From assembly GCA_050084515.1 (NCBI GenBank), contig CM114274.1, forward strand, positions 14,384,001 to 14,448,000: a stretch of DNA of 64,000 nucleotides. The letters run 5' to 3'. The position numbers were made by a program, and so were the translations under genes. Within the stretch, counting starts at the first letter, position 1, and the number at the start of each line of letters is the position of its first letter. The notes beneath the pieces were generated by a model. That model saw only the letters and a program-made list of their open reading frames with translations, was not told the DNA's origin and searched no databases. This stretch comes from Blasia pusilla (Eukaryota; Marchantiophyta; Marchantiopsida; Blasiales). Of this stretch, positions 1-12,820 are shown in pieces.

Positions 1-536
1 GTGTGGGGGCATTCCCGGTGACCTCCACCAGTGACTGATCGCCCCTATTTAAGGCGTGGACGCTACACGTACGGAGCTATGGGGGAGAGTTTTGACTCGT
101 TCCTTACGGACTGCATTCATCATCTCTAGTCGAGAAATTGGTTGTCCTTAGCTATTACGATTCTTTATTATAGGCAATGGGTCTCCACAACTTTGCGGCG
201 TGCCCAAGCCAATGGGCTTTTGCGGCGGGCTTAGGCTGTGGGAGATGCCAACGCTAGAGGCCCACCCAGTAGTAACCATAGTTCTCTAGGAGTTGCTGAC
301 ATCGTCTATGCTTTGATCAGTTTAGTATGTACGAGAAATGCCACCTTTTTCTTTTTCAAGGATTTTGGATGTTTGACTCTTTGGGTCCTTTTTTTTTTCA
401 TGGGTTTTCCATTGTGCATTTTTATCGAGGCTAAAAGACACGCTACACAATTTCATAATTTGGGTGAAAGTAAGTACGGCGGTCCCATCTTTCACTCCCA
501 AAATTTTCATGGATTCCTCCTCGCTCGATCTTCTGA

Positions 537-562
537 CACGTGCACTGGAATCGCGCCACGTG
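537..562. promoter_or_regulatory. Paired G-box hexamers
   Basis: Two CACGTG hexamers start at 537 and 557, exactly 20 bp apart, which is about two helical turns. Plant bZIP and bHLH factors are known to bind this core. No gene start is recognised downstream, so a regulatory role is only a possibility. Confidence 0.25.
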
Positions 563-760
563 GGAGTTCCGGCTTATGCGTCGGCATGCACCGTCGGGTC
601 TCCTGCAAAGGTGCTCGGCCGCTCCCGGCGTTCCCTGCTTTTCGTCGCATCACCACTCTCCTCTCTCTCCGCAGGCGCTTCCCATCCTCCGGACGGCAAT
701 GCTATCCGCAGAAGGTCGTGCTTCGCGGCAATCGTCCGCTCATGAAGTTCATGGGTGGCT

Positions 761-796
761 CTCATCATCCGTGACAGATTTGTCACCGATGATGAG
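761..796. repeat. Hairpin, 16-bp arms, 4-bp loop
   Basis: Bases 761-776 pair with 781-796 with a single mismatch around the loop gatt. The core is GTGACA/TGTCAC. I see no adjacent element boundary, so it may be a transposon footprint, a protein-binding palindrome or chance. Confidence 0.6.
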
Positions 797-1032
797 GGCA
801 TCGTAGCGCAACAAGAACTAACTAATGATTACGAAGTGACGATCCAAGATACCCTCGAGCGGAGCCTGTCGTTGCGACGTCTTCACTTTTGTTGGCAGGT
901 TGTGCGACCATTTGCTGGCCCTCTTGTGCGTTTCCTCTTGCCTGTTGGGATCTGCTCTCTATAAGTTGTTGTAGAAACACGATCCCTGTGCTGTTTCGGC
1001 AGTGGAGTTTGATGGATTTGGAAGAACAGAAG

Positions 1033-1520
1033 TGTTACGAAAGGAATGGATCTGATCAGATTTGAGAGAAGAAGAAGAAGAAGAAGAAGAAGAAGAATTA
1101 GATGCAAACGAGTAACGTGGTTCACTCCACTGAGTACTACGTTCACAGCAGAAACAGTTTTTACACTTTACTAACTTCAATGTAGATACAGATGAGAGTG
1201 TTTCTCACTCCCTCTCCCACCTCTACTTTCACCAAGCAACGTGCACCATGAAGTTCGCATCTGGTTGTGTGTCGGGAAGACTCATAAGTCTCTCGACAAA
1301 ACACTCTCAACCAGCGTTCCTGAACGAATTATGATCTGTCTTCTCCATAGAGGCTCTCTCCAAAAGCATGCTCTTGCCTTCTTCTTTGGAGTGTAACCTT
1401 CCCTAGCGGAACATCTTTCTTTTATTCTTCTCACTCCGGTCGGTCATTACTCACTCAATCTCATTCTCTTCCGACCACTCTACTCTCTAGATAAGTTGCA
1501 GACAATCTTCCGTCTCAAGT
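1033..1520 (-). mobile_element. Ty1/copia 3' LTR (minus strand)
   Basis: This begins with TGTTACGAAAG at 1033, the 3' end of the LTR when read on the minus strand. It is recognisably the same sequence as the LTR starting at 19299: both contain the block 'agtaacgtg(g/c)ttcactcca', a 'gagagtg(t/c)ttctcac' stretch and 'caccaagcaa'. RNase H coding ends just above it, near 1555, so it is the 3' LTR of the copia relic. The inner boundary near 1520 is approximate and no clear target-site duplication was found. Confidence 0.65.
1068..1097 (+). repeat. (GAA)10 microsatellite
   Basis: Ten uninterrupted GAA units lie inside the copia LTR. The homologous place in the other LTR (around 19340) has only a short 'gagaagaataag', so the array expanded after the copies separated. 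Open frames made of poly-Ser or poly-Leu here are artefacts of the repeat. Confidence 0.95.
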
Positions 1521-1554
1521 TATCTTATCATATCTTCAACCCATAAAAGATATG

Positions 1555-4464
1555 ATGCATAGTAAGTTCAAGAATACACCTAACTTCTCCACCAGTTTTG
1601 CGAGCATATATTCGCAACATTTTCCTCGGTGTTTATTTTACAAAGACATATGTTCCCATCACAATCAACTCCTTGATGCAATGTTATATGAGGGCAATGA
1701 CCTTAATCCATAAATGACACACTTGATTCTTAGCAAACACATTGCAATAGAAATAAATCTTGGGTTGATCAATGTTCACTTACTATTCTAATCAATCACA
1801 ATGCTTCCTTTGTTATAGCAAGATATTATGTTGACGCAGTGGAGAGCACAACAATAGGCCGAAGTGGACACTTCCAACTTATGGGACCATCAACAAAGGT
1901 ATAGCCAAAGCCTATTGTTGATTTGTATTTGTCTAGATCTCTAGAAAGATTAGCATCCACATACCCTATAAGGGCTGATTTCTTGCCTTCCTTGTTAAAC
2001 ATCATACTTGTATTCATCTCAATATCCACTTGACTACCTCCCATTGGTGGTTCTAGGGATTTTCCATAAATTGGCTAATCACACCAAATTACATATGATA
2101 GGTTTGGTCATGTGCAAACCATAGTGAACATCAAACTCTGCAATTCAGAGCGTACATCAAATTTCCCATAGCATTAGCGTATGGTACATTTTTTATGTCC
2201 ACCTCTCCTCTATTTCAGATAAGACACTTATGGGAGGAAATTTTGAAACGTGCTCCTAAAGTTGTGCTCACGGGTTGTGCAATAGCCATGCAAAATCTTG
2301 TTGGCATCCTCTCTATATATTTTCTCTGAGACATTCAAAACTTGCCTTTCTTCTTGTGACAAAAAAATACCTATCCCTAGAAGTTTCCCTGCAAACGTTG
2401 CTTTTTTATGATCATGATATGTAGTGTTCTCCTTGTTGCGATTAACATATAGATCGATTATAACATGTGATTCCTTCTAGCTTCTGAAAGTACACACAAG
2501 GATCATCTTCACTCTTACAATAGCCTCATTGGGGCATGAATTCAACAAATCTCCTAGTCTATTTTTTGGTCTATACTTAAGTCCATATAATGATTCCTTA
2601 AGTTTGCACACAAGGTTCTCTTTGCCTTCCTTGTGCTCTCAATCCTTCTGGTACCGATTTTTGCAGGTATATGTTTTCCTTTTACATTTCATGTGAAATG
2701 ATGATGTGGCATCATCTAGTTGCTACAACTCTAAATCATACTTAACAATAATTGTCATTACAACACAAATAGAGGCTATCTTTACCACACGATGAAATAC
2801 TTCATTCAAATCAATACCCTTCCATTGAGCATATCTCTTTGCCACAAGTCAAACTTCGTATCCCTCACCTCCAATTCTTAGCAAACCTTCTCTTCTCCTC
2901 TACCCTCATTTTTAGTCAATTTCTTTTCCTCCTTTTGGAAATGGTACCAAATCCCAAGTATGGTTTTCCTTAAAGTAATTCATATATTAAACCGTCGTAT
3001 TTATCCATGAGTGTCTATCTTGTCCATTAATTGCCTCATTATATGGAGAAGGCTCACCATTCTCAATAATTAATGCAAAAGAAACCATATCAAAATATTT
3101 AGCTAGCATTTTTCTATTCCTTTGCAGTCTACGAATAAGAGTAATCTCTTCCTTTGTATTACCTTCCTCCAATACAAAGGATTCCAATATTTCTCTCTCA
3201 AGATATTCTTCTCCTTTGTTCAGATCTTTTCTATTTTCAAGTGAAGCTCTAGATACCACCATCTACAAGACGTCATAAGTTTAAGACATAATTCCCACCT
3301 TCTCGTGTTAATTTTTTTCTCACCACTTAATTGAAGATAACATTCCTGATCACACCAATCTTTGTGGTCTTTGGTTCCCACATGATGTATAATCCTTTCA
3401 TATTTTTCTCATGGCCTAGAAAATATATTTCTTCAATTTGAGATCCAACTTTGCCCTTCATCTTGATTGCATGTGAATATAGTTAGAACATCAAAAACAA
3501 TCTAAAGATAAAAGTAATCCTTCATTCTACCACTCCCAAGATTCTTTTTGGACCAGGTGAGGCAAAAGCTATATTTACTCATGAAAACGTTGTGCTCAAT
3601 GCCTTTGTCCAAAAGCTCTTATTCAATGTCGTATGATTTAGCATGCTTCTTACTTTCTCTAACAATATTTTGTTCGAGGGCTCATCAAAACTGTTCTTTT
3701 GAGCCGTATTGGGGTTGGTGAAATTATGAATAAGTCCTTCATCCTTGAAAAATTTGTCAAACTCACTTGATCTAGACTCTCCTCAATTTTTTGATATGAG
3801 ATACTTCACCTTCTTTCCTCATTTGTTTCTCCATCATAATCTTCCACTATTTGAAGAACATGAAGAGTTGTGATCTTTTCTTTATTGTGTAGGTCCACAC
3901 TCTCAAAGTAAAATCATCTAGAAAAGATAAAATATCTACAATGCTCCAGCCTTTGAAGGAACTTGAATAGACCCCAATACATCCAAATGGACATAATCAA
4001 GAATCCCTTTGTTATGATAAGTGGCTGTCATAAAACTAACTTCAACTTGGAAGTTCTCTGCATTTCCATGTAAATTAGCTACCACAGTTTCTTAATTTGA
4101 TGTTTGACATTTTTCCTTACCACCTTCTTCTTTACAATTTCTTCATCCTATTTTGAAATGCCTTGTTTTTCCACACTCAAAACACTTGACTTTAGTCTTA
4201 TTAAAGCCAAATCTCGATTTTGACCTTCATTTTCCAATGTTTGTCAATGTTGCGTCCTATCAGTATATATACCTTTTATAAGAAGTGCATCAAAAAGTCT
4301 AAGTCTTTTTACCAAATTTTTGTCTCTTTCTTATTTCATTCGACAACAGTGTAGCTGTGATTTCTTCAAGCTCTATTGTGTAATTGCCATACAAGAGAGT
4401 TGTCATGACTCACAAGATGTTCAAAAGATGATGACAACTGGGTGAGTTAGATCAGTGCCAAATC
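1555..4464 (-). pseudogene. Ty1/copia gag C-terminus to RNase H, decayed
   Basis: Read on the minus strand this is the distal gag and pol of a copia retrotransposon. It once encoded the nucleocapsid, integrase, reverse transcriptase and RNase H needed for replication through RNA. A zinc knuckle starts at 4184 (CFECGKTRH..., final Cys lost). The linker to RT lies at 2987-3262 (pattern ENGEPSPYNEAINGQDRHSW). The RT 'SLYGLK' motif lies near 2590. The YVDD catalytic box near 2440 is destroyed. RNase H is visible at 1826-2044 (IGYVDANLSRDLDKYKSTIG) and its tail (KINTEENVAN) near 1620. Stops and frameshifts are frequent. The gag N-terminus continues at 18920-19285, on the far side of the palindromic insertion. 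Confidence 0.85.
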
Positions 4465-5839
4465 TGTCACGACCCTCATAACCATACAAATACCAAATAG
4501 GTGCCAAGCGGAACATTGAGACTCTAGTGGACTCTCGCAACGATGATAGCGCTTTGGAGAGGCTCTAGGAGAGGCTTTTGGAAAGGTCTCTTGGAAAAGT
4601 CCAAGAGACAAACCGCGGAATAGAGTTATGCATTTCATGCGTTAGTGGTCGCTACCAAGAAACCTAAACCAAACGCAAACCAAGACCTGAGATAAGTTGA
4701 GTCTTGGAAGGTTGGTTGCCAAAGAAGTGAGAACCAGTTTTGGAATGCGACTAGCGTTTGGGGAAGTTGACTGTATTTCGGACCATAACGTTTAGCCCCA
4801 AGATGCGTTTGTAACAAATAAGGACACGTTGGAAAGCTTATCTTGTGGCTCCTCTAACGCACTAAAGATCTTGAAAAATGCATAAGTAGAGGCTGAGATA
4901 TTGGCCAAAAACAGCTGTGAAAGCAATCGGGTTGAGGGCCACTTTGAGGGGCCCGGCTGTCCTTCTCTAAAGCTAGGGGGACCCCGGAGATCTCCAGAAG
5001 TACTTTTAAGGGAGGAGTCTTTCCAAGATGTCTTGGAACATGAATCCCCACTTTGAGCACCAAACGGTGTTTCAAGGGCCCGGGATGGATCAAGAGTTTG
5101 GCGTTGGAGCTCGGAACCCAAACCTAATCCAAGAGAGTGGACTTTATACGCCACACTTGGATTCTGACCCGTGATTCATTTTTTGTGAGTCTTGGATAGG
5201 GACTCATTGGATGTCCATTGGACACTTGGAATTTCCAGGCACAAAATGCCGTTTGAGGTTCCTGAACCGACCAGAAAGTCTATCCCAAGTCTTTCGAGAC
5301 TTGCATGTATTGTCAACCATAAAACTCAAAAGGTTGAGCTTGATAAGAGACCGAGACGAGAACTCGGAAAATTAGCCGGCTGATTGTTCTAGACCGGACT
5401 AACGAGAGTGCGTATTTGGATGCAGTGTGCGTTGAGAGCGTGACCTACTGAAAGCACCCTTCCGCAACAACATAGATTAATGTTCAAGGAGAGTAGGCGA
5501 ACGACACGTGGTATGAGAGCGAATCCATGGTGAGCGTGAACTTGGGGTCGTAGAAGATCAGGACGTTTGAGAAGAACTTAAGGTAGCTGGAAGACCGCGA
5601 CGCTCGAGGAGGCACATAAGAGACAAGGAGGAGATCTGAGAAAGCAAGGACTCGCATATGGCGACCAAGGGCGAAGAACCAAGGAAGCCGCGAGTCAAAT
5701 TAAAAAAGTCGAGAGACAAATCAATGACGGACCGTTGTCGTGTCGAGAGCCTTTCTTCAAGTAAGGGCATGCTTCTAGTTGCGGCAGATGTGGTCGATGC
5801 AAGATGAACTCTCTGAGAAGATTTCCTTTTCCAATATAA

Positions 5840-7030
5840 AATTATTATGTATACTCACCATTCTCTCACGACAGGTATCACAAATAGAAGTGCCGAGGCG
5901 ATCACTTCTTCGTAACATCGGACCCCAAAATTCCTAACTATAAAATCCCTATAAACTGTTTTACGCTTGTACACAAGGAAGATAGCACAACTAGTGTTAA
6001 ACCGTACTTGAGTAGGCCTATTGACGTCCATGGATCGCTATATAAGGACATACAAAGTTCAATCCCATATTCTTCCATATGTGACGATAGGAAGGATCAC
6101 CGGAGTTGGAGATTGAATGACCTAGTTCATGAACGCTTCTCCAAAGTGATAAACTAAATAGCGAGTGAATCAGTGCCTATCTACAAAGAGTATCTTGATA
6201 TGGTATAGATTGAGGAAAGGAAAGTCGCGCACAACTCGTGCTCCACCCCTATCCATGCTTGACAGACATTCTCTACTCTCCTCAAGAATGGGTTTTGGCG
6301 GAGTTATTCTCCCAAGAGGGGTAATCCACTCTCATTGGGAAAGTAACAAGCCAAAACATTCACTATTTTAGTATGACTAAACTCCTCTTAGGTGACAAAC
6401 CTCTCATCTGCACTCAAACCACAGAAATATAAACACACACCACACTCTAGAAACCTCTCGAAGAATAGACCATGGTCAAGTTACTCTCCCAAGAGGGTCA
6501 CCCACTCTCATTTGAAGAGCAAGCAATCATAAAGCCATACACTCAAGAATGACACGAGAGACTCAAGATGTGGAATAGAAGGTGATGAACCCTTCAAGGT
6601 CCGTCCTCTTTATATACTCACAAGAGATCCACAAGAGTACGAAATAGAGTTAATCTTATCTTGTGCCACATGGCTTCCTCTCAAGGCTTAGCCAATCACA
6701 TTTTGACGCAAGTAGATTTCCTCTTATCTCTTCCAAAATATCCTCTTTTACCCACTTGATATTTTCCAAATTACCCCAACTAATCTAGCCACCAACCAAG
6801 CCTACTTTTGCTTTTCATTAAAGCACCAACCTCATTACTTTACTTTTATAAAGTCATCTTTTATTTATTACCTCTTTTCCTAAAGTTGGGCTCGCATAAA
6901 AGAGGCACCATAAAGAGGTTTAAACATGGGGATTTACTTTTCCTAAGCTATTTTACTTAATACTAATAAAACTCTATCTAACACTTAACGAGGAAGGAGT
7001 TTACACACTGGCTGATTTTATTATACGACA
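5840..7030 (-). mobile_element. 3' LTR of nested gypsy fragment
   Basis: Read on the minus strand, an LTR begins with TGTCGTATAATAAAATC at 7030, directly after a polypurine tract. It includes a TATATAAAGAGG promoter-like box around 6605-6616 on the minus strand. The phrase 'ctctcccaagaggg...cactctcat' occurs twice (about 6305 and 6485), so the LTR holds an internal direct duplication of roughly 190 bp. The outer end near 5840 is uncertain; I placed it where homology with the right palindrome arm is lost. Confidence 0.55.
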
Positions 7031-7043
7031 TTCACCCCCTCCA
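7031..7043 (-). other. Polypurine tract of nested gypsy fragment
   Basis: The minus strand reads GGAGGGGGTGAA immediately before the TG of the LTR. This is the usual primer site for plus-strand DNA synthesis in LTR retroelements. It fixes the inner LTR boundary at 7030. Confidence 0.7.
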
Positions 7044-7104
7044 AACCTGCACATCCTCTCGTATGTGCAGAAAATATCGAGGCTTCTTGTTATTTTACTC
7101 AAAC

Positions 7105-8366
7105 TTATTTTTTTTGTGCCTCTAGACACATTGAATCGAAATCAAGAAATCCCTCATATCTACGGAAAATCTTGACCCTTTTTCCTACAATGGGCAGCTT
7201 GAGAATTGTGCCATCTAGTTCACATAGTTTGTAAGTGGCATTGTCAAAAACAAAGACTACAACGTATGGACCAAACCAACGACATGCAAACTTCTTAATT
7301 GTACTATGCTGGTTGTCGAGGCTATTGTCATGCACCAAGACCCAATCTCCTTCTCATATAGGCTCCTTCCGAAGTCAATGCATTTTGTCGAAGCGCTCCT
7401 TATTTTTCAACTTGCTTCCTTCATTTTGACTAATGCTTCTGCAATATCTTCTTCCCGCCGCTCTAGCTGCTGCATTCGAAGTGCTAGAAGATCTTCCTTA
7501 TCGAGCCCGTCTTCCCACGACAAACCCATCCAAGTGGGTATATCTCCTTTTGCTGGCATTATCGGCTTTTGACCTATCATCAACTCTGTAGGCATGAACC
7601 GTGTAATGGTGCTTTGAGTGGTTCTATCTGCCCATAAAGCAAATGGAAGCAATCTAGGCTAGTCAGCATAACGATCACCACACGCCTTTACCAATGCTTG
7701 AATGATTGGCGGATGTCCCCTTTCGCTCTTGCCGTTTGCCTCCGGATTCATGGAGGTTGTTAATCTCAATTGGACTCCATATCTCTTGAGGAACTCTCGT
7801 GCTTCCTCTGCATTCAACTCACCTCTATCTACACGGATTCTCCCGACCCTCCCATATCGAGCAACAATATCCTCTAGAATAAAATGACATATAGGCTCTC
7901 TTGTTTTAGCTCGTAAAGCCCTCCCTTCTACAAAGTTGGACAACTCTTCTCGTGCTTGGACCACGTAACGCATTCCCCAAAGACCTAGTGGCATAGCAAC
8001 TAGATCTATAACCCATTGATGATGAATAGACAAAGGATATGTGGGTTTAAGTCCATCTCTCACCCTGATTTTTTATTGAAACTGACATTCAACTCATGAC
8101 CCAACATATCTCTCAACATCCTTATATAAGTCTTTCCACCAATACCTCTCTTTTATCTTGGTGAAAGTTCCCCAAGTACCTTTTTGTTCTGCCCATAAAG
8201 AATTATGGAATTCTTTGAGCACTTGCATTTTTGTCCCATTGTCATCCACCACCCTCAAGGGCATTCCATCTTTCCTCTTTGGCCTTTTCCAAAGATACCC
8301 ATCTTGTAGTAGATAGCCATACGCCTTATGCCGAATCTCCTTGAAGAACTTGTCTGAGTGCTCACA
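7105..8366 (-). pseudogene. Ty3/gypsy integrase, decayed
   Basis: Three frames on the minus strand together give a gypsy integrase, the enzyme that joins retroelement DNA to the host chromosome. The zinc-binding region (8060-8360) keeps the 'KERYWWKDLYKDVERYV' signature, but the second His and the first Cys are damaged. The catalytic core (7659-8063) keeps D20 (WVIDLVAMP), D79 (IRVDRG) and E114 (GKSERGH), a D,D-35-E-like spacing. The C-terminal domain continues at 7407-7652 and 7105-7338 (WFGPYVVV, PIVGKRVKIFRR). A stop at 7656-7658 and a frameshift break the chain. Everything upstream (RT, RNase H, gag) is missing, because the sequence changes abruptly to the palindrome's own LTR at 8357. 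Confidence 0.88.
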
Positions 8367-10259
8367 AGAGCAAGAGCCGCTCCGTTTGTTATTTTGATGC
8401 TCAATTTTTCATATGAGAAAGTGGCACGCGGAAGAGTTGACCAATTTTTTGTAGGAATTGAGTATGGGGATGGGTTGCGTCATGCTTGTGCTCTTGTGAG
8501 CGCCATTTAGCTCTCTTGTTGTTGTGTTTATAGGTTTCATATTTTTGTCGGGAGTAATCAGCGCAGAAGCATTGGAGAATTTTTCGTAGGAGAAAGAGAC
8601 CGCAAGTTGTACGACAATCATTGTCAATTTTTATTGGAAGATCAAACGAAGGAACCAATCAATGGAGTTATATATCGGAAAGTTGTGCACGTTCTCAAAG
8701 AAATAGTGCATAATTTGGACAATTGAGCACGAAGTTGTGATTGTTTCTGTCGTCTACCATGGTCAACTTGCGAAGGAAGGCGCAATTTCAAAAATTTTGT
8801 TAAAATTCGTAGTTGAGAGGTAAGAAAAAAATTTTAAAAATCATTTTATCTTAGTGGATAAGATAAGGTAAAAAATAATTTGTGCGTAAAGTCAAGTGGA
8901 AATTTTATTTAGTAGGTGTTGACCCAAGATTTATAGGCTTTATGGAGTATAAGTCAAATGTGAATTAGTTTTAGCGAGTTGACCCTTAGTTTAAGGGGTT
9001 AGTGGAGTGAGAAAAAAAATATATATTGACTTTTGCATAAGGTCAAAATAGATTCATTTTTACCATGTTTATCCACATATGAGATATCAAGATTACCGGT
9101 AAAAGTGTTGGTCTCTGTCAGCAACATCAATGACAGTCCGCAGACAGTTTTTTCACCGTTGTTGATTAGACGATAGGTACTAAGAACTATCAATTCTTGT
9201 GACTTGAGGCTATTGAGTGCTAGCAGCGACGACCGAGGGTTGAGAGTGAGTCGTCGCTCATCGTTTTACACTGTTAACATCGGCAATACTAATGCAGTTG
9301 TGTCATCATCGACCGTTCAACACCAATTATTTGCGAGTGTCTTCTAATGATGGTAGGTGATCTCTTGATTTATGGGGTCTTAGTTTTCTTTTCATTTTTC
9401 TATGCATAGTGTTTGGTAGCCGTTCGAAAATGATCAAGTACCTTGCCATAACGTCCATAGTTGCAATGCGCCGCTGATTGTCGCGTCGTGCCGCTCGTGG
9501 CCGCACCGCACCGTCTTAATCGCGAAGCCATACCATCACCAAGGAGCAGAGCGTGTATTGCTGTAGAGTAAGGTTTGCAGTTGAGTGCCGCATCCTAGGA
9601 CAAAGTGTCGTGTTGTTTGTAGCGGTTTCGTGCTGTCAGTGCAACACCGTACCGTTGGACCTACATCATACATCGAGGAGATTTGATTATTGTCAATACC
9701 AGGGAAGTACTATTTATTGATTGGAGGAGTTTGTCTTCATGACCAAGTTGGGATTAAGATTTATAGTTGTTGAAGAGCGACATCGATATTTATTCAGGTT
9801 ACCCATTCTGGTCTTTTTCTTTACACGTGTGGAGGAATTGTGGGTAGTTATTTGGGATATTGGGTTTCATACAGATGCTCCGAACATTTTTTATGTATAA
9901 ATTTTGGGGACATAGACTTGTGTGGGATGTCCAGAGTTGAGGGTATGTTTTAGTCGATGAGACGATAGATCATTTGATCTATCGTACTATGTCTTAGTGA
10001 AAGGGAGTTTAGATTGAGTGTCGCACGTTTGGGTTGAGTGATTGAGGGATTACTCATGAGATTGTGAGTGATTTTGTGAGAGGGATACAAGGGTCATCAC
10101 GATGTCTTTTCGTGACTTTGAGAGGCGAGGTGGTGAATCTAAGAGTAGCTCTAGAGATTTTACGCAAAGTGGCACGAGGTTTAGAGGGTTTCCATGTAAG
10201 GGACTACCTTGACCTCCTTCTCTGTTGTCCTCGAAAAAGGGGGAGGGCATAGAGGAGTT

Positions 10260-12600
10260 TGTTAGTGTATCACCACGAACAATTAATGGACATGCCGCTT
10301 CAGAGTACGAGATGAACGGACGGGGTAGAAGACCGCGTAGGTTTCCGGGTGCTATAGACGCGATAAAGTTGCATGACTTAATTGCGGAGTTTAGAAATTG
10401 ATGTGATTCGCAGCGGGCCAAGAACTTTAGAGAGTTCAACTCGTTTACAGCATGGAACGGTATGCTATAGCATTTAGAAGGGGCGCCCATGGACAATTAC
10501 CATAAGTTCTCCCAAAGATATGCCCATGAGATTGAGGCATGGAGACTCTACTATGACACATACTATGTGTTATGGACTTAGCCGTTTCCAGACAAGGAGG
10601 AGGAGTTAGGAGAGACTACTTCCTCTTCCACCAGTGATGTGTTAGGAGGGGTGAGTTGGACTGGGATAGTTGCATCCTCCAATCGAGTTTGTCCTAAGTT
10701 CAACCCTATGGTTGAGTTCTTTGCAGACTTGTGGAGGAGCTACCAAGGGGTATAGAGACTGAGAAGTTACGGAGCATCCATGACTTCCATGGATGTCCGT
10801 ACGAGAGTTTGCGTGAGGCCTTCACTCCCTTGCATCGTTTGATCGGTGTTACTCAAGGATGACAGAGTCCTAGACTCTCTAGGCATGGTACGCAATGCTA
10901 GACCGAGACGTGCGGAAATGGATGAGGGATGGGGTACTTCTTACGCGCACCTCACCTACCTTGAGAAATATTTTTGAGACCGCGGAGAATATTGAGAGCA
11001 ATATGGCTGAGGAGAGTGTAGCAGCCATGGGTTCCACGGGAGAGCAATCACCATTGCCTACACCACCAATGCAGCAATGTGGATTTCCAGAGAGGTCTCT
11101 GACACTACGAGCTTAGGGAGGATACCGGGAGTCTATGACGTAGCGACCTGCGCCATCATATGTGGCTTGGTAGTAGCAGCGAGGGATTATTTATTGGGCA
11201 TGTGGTGGAGCCCATCATCAAGGCGATTGCATCCATCACGATAGTGGACGCGTGTCTCAACATGAAGGAGGAGATGGGTGTGCATTAAGAGTTTATCAGT
11301 GTAACCATTGTTAGAGGCATGGTCATACACGTGCACAATGTTTCAGCCTACATCTTGAATTACGTCCGGATCGAGGGCCAGAGAGGGCACTACAGCGAGT
11401 TGCCCGTCTAGGTGGGCCTAGAGGTTGTGCACCAGGTGGTCTCCTTCGGGGATGAGGAGTTGGATTTGCCTGAGGGGATGGTGGAATTGGTTGTGGAGGA
11501 AGTAGATTTCTGCTCCGAGACGCGTCGAGGGAGACGCATGGCGTAAAGTTGGGATGACTGCTCATATACAATAGTTGTAGCATCAGATTGCCACTATGGC
11601 ATTGTGTTAATCCGATGTTGGATCAATGGCATCGACGTCTTATGGAGTAGCCAGAGACATGGAGGATCTTGGTTGGATGTGCGCGATTGCATAGATGGAC
11701 GTAGGCGTTATTACGTGTGGAGCAACTAGAGAGTTGGATCCGCACAGAAGGTAGGTCAAGAAACAAACTAGGCTTCCTCAATCTTTTACTTTGTCCGAGG
11801 CGATGAGAACCCCATCGATGGGTTTTGATGAGAGTTCCCGGAGGTGTGCAAGCATGTAGGGCGATGGAAGAAGCGAGCGTGAAGACTCATATTGGAGATG
11901 CTCAGTTGGGGGCGGCCAGTGCAATATACTGCGCCCCATTATTTTCTCCTTCCGATGTTACAACATCGGGGGATTTGCCCGTCAAGGTTTCTCGAGAGGT
12001 CGCTATGCTATGTGAGCGTGGAATTAGTGTTCAAATGTCACGATTAGAGGTAATTGTAGAGGAGGTGGTGGACTTGCCCTTGGAGCCTATACTCGGGCCG
12101 TCCACCTCAGATTCATAGTAGGTTGCAGCTGCTAGGATGGTGGAGATGGCCCCTAGACCCACGATCGAGCGTGCCATGGTATCGCCAAGTGTTGTGTTGT
12201 TGGATAATCGAGGAGAGGTCTTCCAGTTGGTGACTCTAGGAGGAAGATTGTTTAGTCCTCAATGCATCTTGGTAGATTTGGGACCGCCATCCTTCATGTT
12301 GGGAAAGACAACATTCGCAGGTTTGGGCCTGACGAGGATCGATGTGGAGCATTTTCCATTCAAGATATAGACATCCCTAGATGGAGGAGAACGACGCTAT
12401 TTATCACCATACATAAGGTCGTTGTGAGGATTCGCCCAAGATATTCTGTCGATGAGTCCGTGGTGTGAGCCAAGGCGAAAGTGACCGATGCCGAGTCTTA
12501 TGACATCTTGGGTGGAGGAGTAGCATTATTTCTAGTGGGATTTTCCCTAGATTACTGGGAGAAGTCAGAGTCCTAGAGACCAGCATGGCAGTTAGGTGAT
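10260..12600 (+). pseudogene. Gypsy copy 1 gag-protease region, decayed
   Basis: The gag capsid part is read in pieces from about 10340 (patterns KLHDLIAEFRN, AKNFREF, GAPMDNYHKFSQRYAHEIEAW). A zinc knuckle at 11300-11341 reads CNHC-stop-RHGHTRAQC; the stop TAG at 11312-11314 replaces the CAG (Gln) of copy 3. The protease-linked segment with 'ESYDILGGGVALFLVGFSLDYW' character lies near 12490-12570. Gag would package RNA into particles and protease would mature it. Several TAG stops and frameshifts make it non-functional. RT, RNase H and integrase are absent because the copy ends at the palindrome centre. Confidence 0.8.
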
Positions 12601-12820
12601 GGGCGACTTAGTTCATTATCCGTTTGATTCTCGGGTGGAGTGGGTCAAGCGTCGAAACTTCTCACTCGAGCCCCACAGCAGCACCTCTCCTCCACAGAAT
12701 GATGCGGCTAACATAACACTCTTTTCCTAGAAGTCTCAAGCACGGGTGTATCCTTTGCATGGACATGTCCCTCAATAAAATCACTAGGCCACGCGATGGC
12801 GTTGCCGGATGCCGCTAATG

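Larger units (their letters stand above)
1..1032. other. Unassigned left flank
   Basis: I recognise no gene here. The first 500 bases are mixed with T-rich runs. From about 530 to 800 the sequence is richer in G and C, and it contains two CACGTG hexamers, a pyrimidine tract ending in CAG near 674 and a hairpin at 761-796. The open frames are short, overlap on both strands and match no family I know. It may be a promoter or leader of a gene that is lost or lies outside the window. Confidence 0.4.
4465..12820 (+). mobile_element. Left arm of giant retroelement palindrome (gypsy copy 1)
   Basis: The arm starts with TGTCACGACCCT, a typical plant gypsy LTR tip, and reads LTR, leader, gag, protease toward the centre at 12829. 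Its reverse complement is found in 12838-18919. Matching blocks by eye are 4465-4530 with 18860-18919; 5190-5380 with 18050-18250; 5430-5520 with 17880-17990; 8357-9000 with 16440-17240; gag and protease; and the centre. It is longer than the right arm because an integrase-bearing gypsy fragment occupies about 5840-8357. All coding parts are broken. Confidence 0.85.

Noticed and set aside
238-774. 178-codon plus-strand open frame in the left flank
   Set aside because: It overlaps frames of similar length on both strands, has low-complexity Phe and Arg/Ser runs and no recognisable domain.
883-1180. Minus-strand frames with poly-Leu and poly-Ser
   Set aside because: They are translations of the (GAA)10 microsatellite in the copia LTR.
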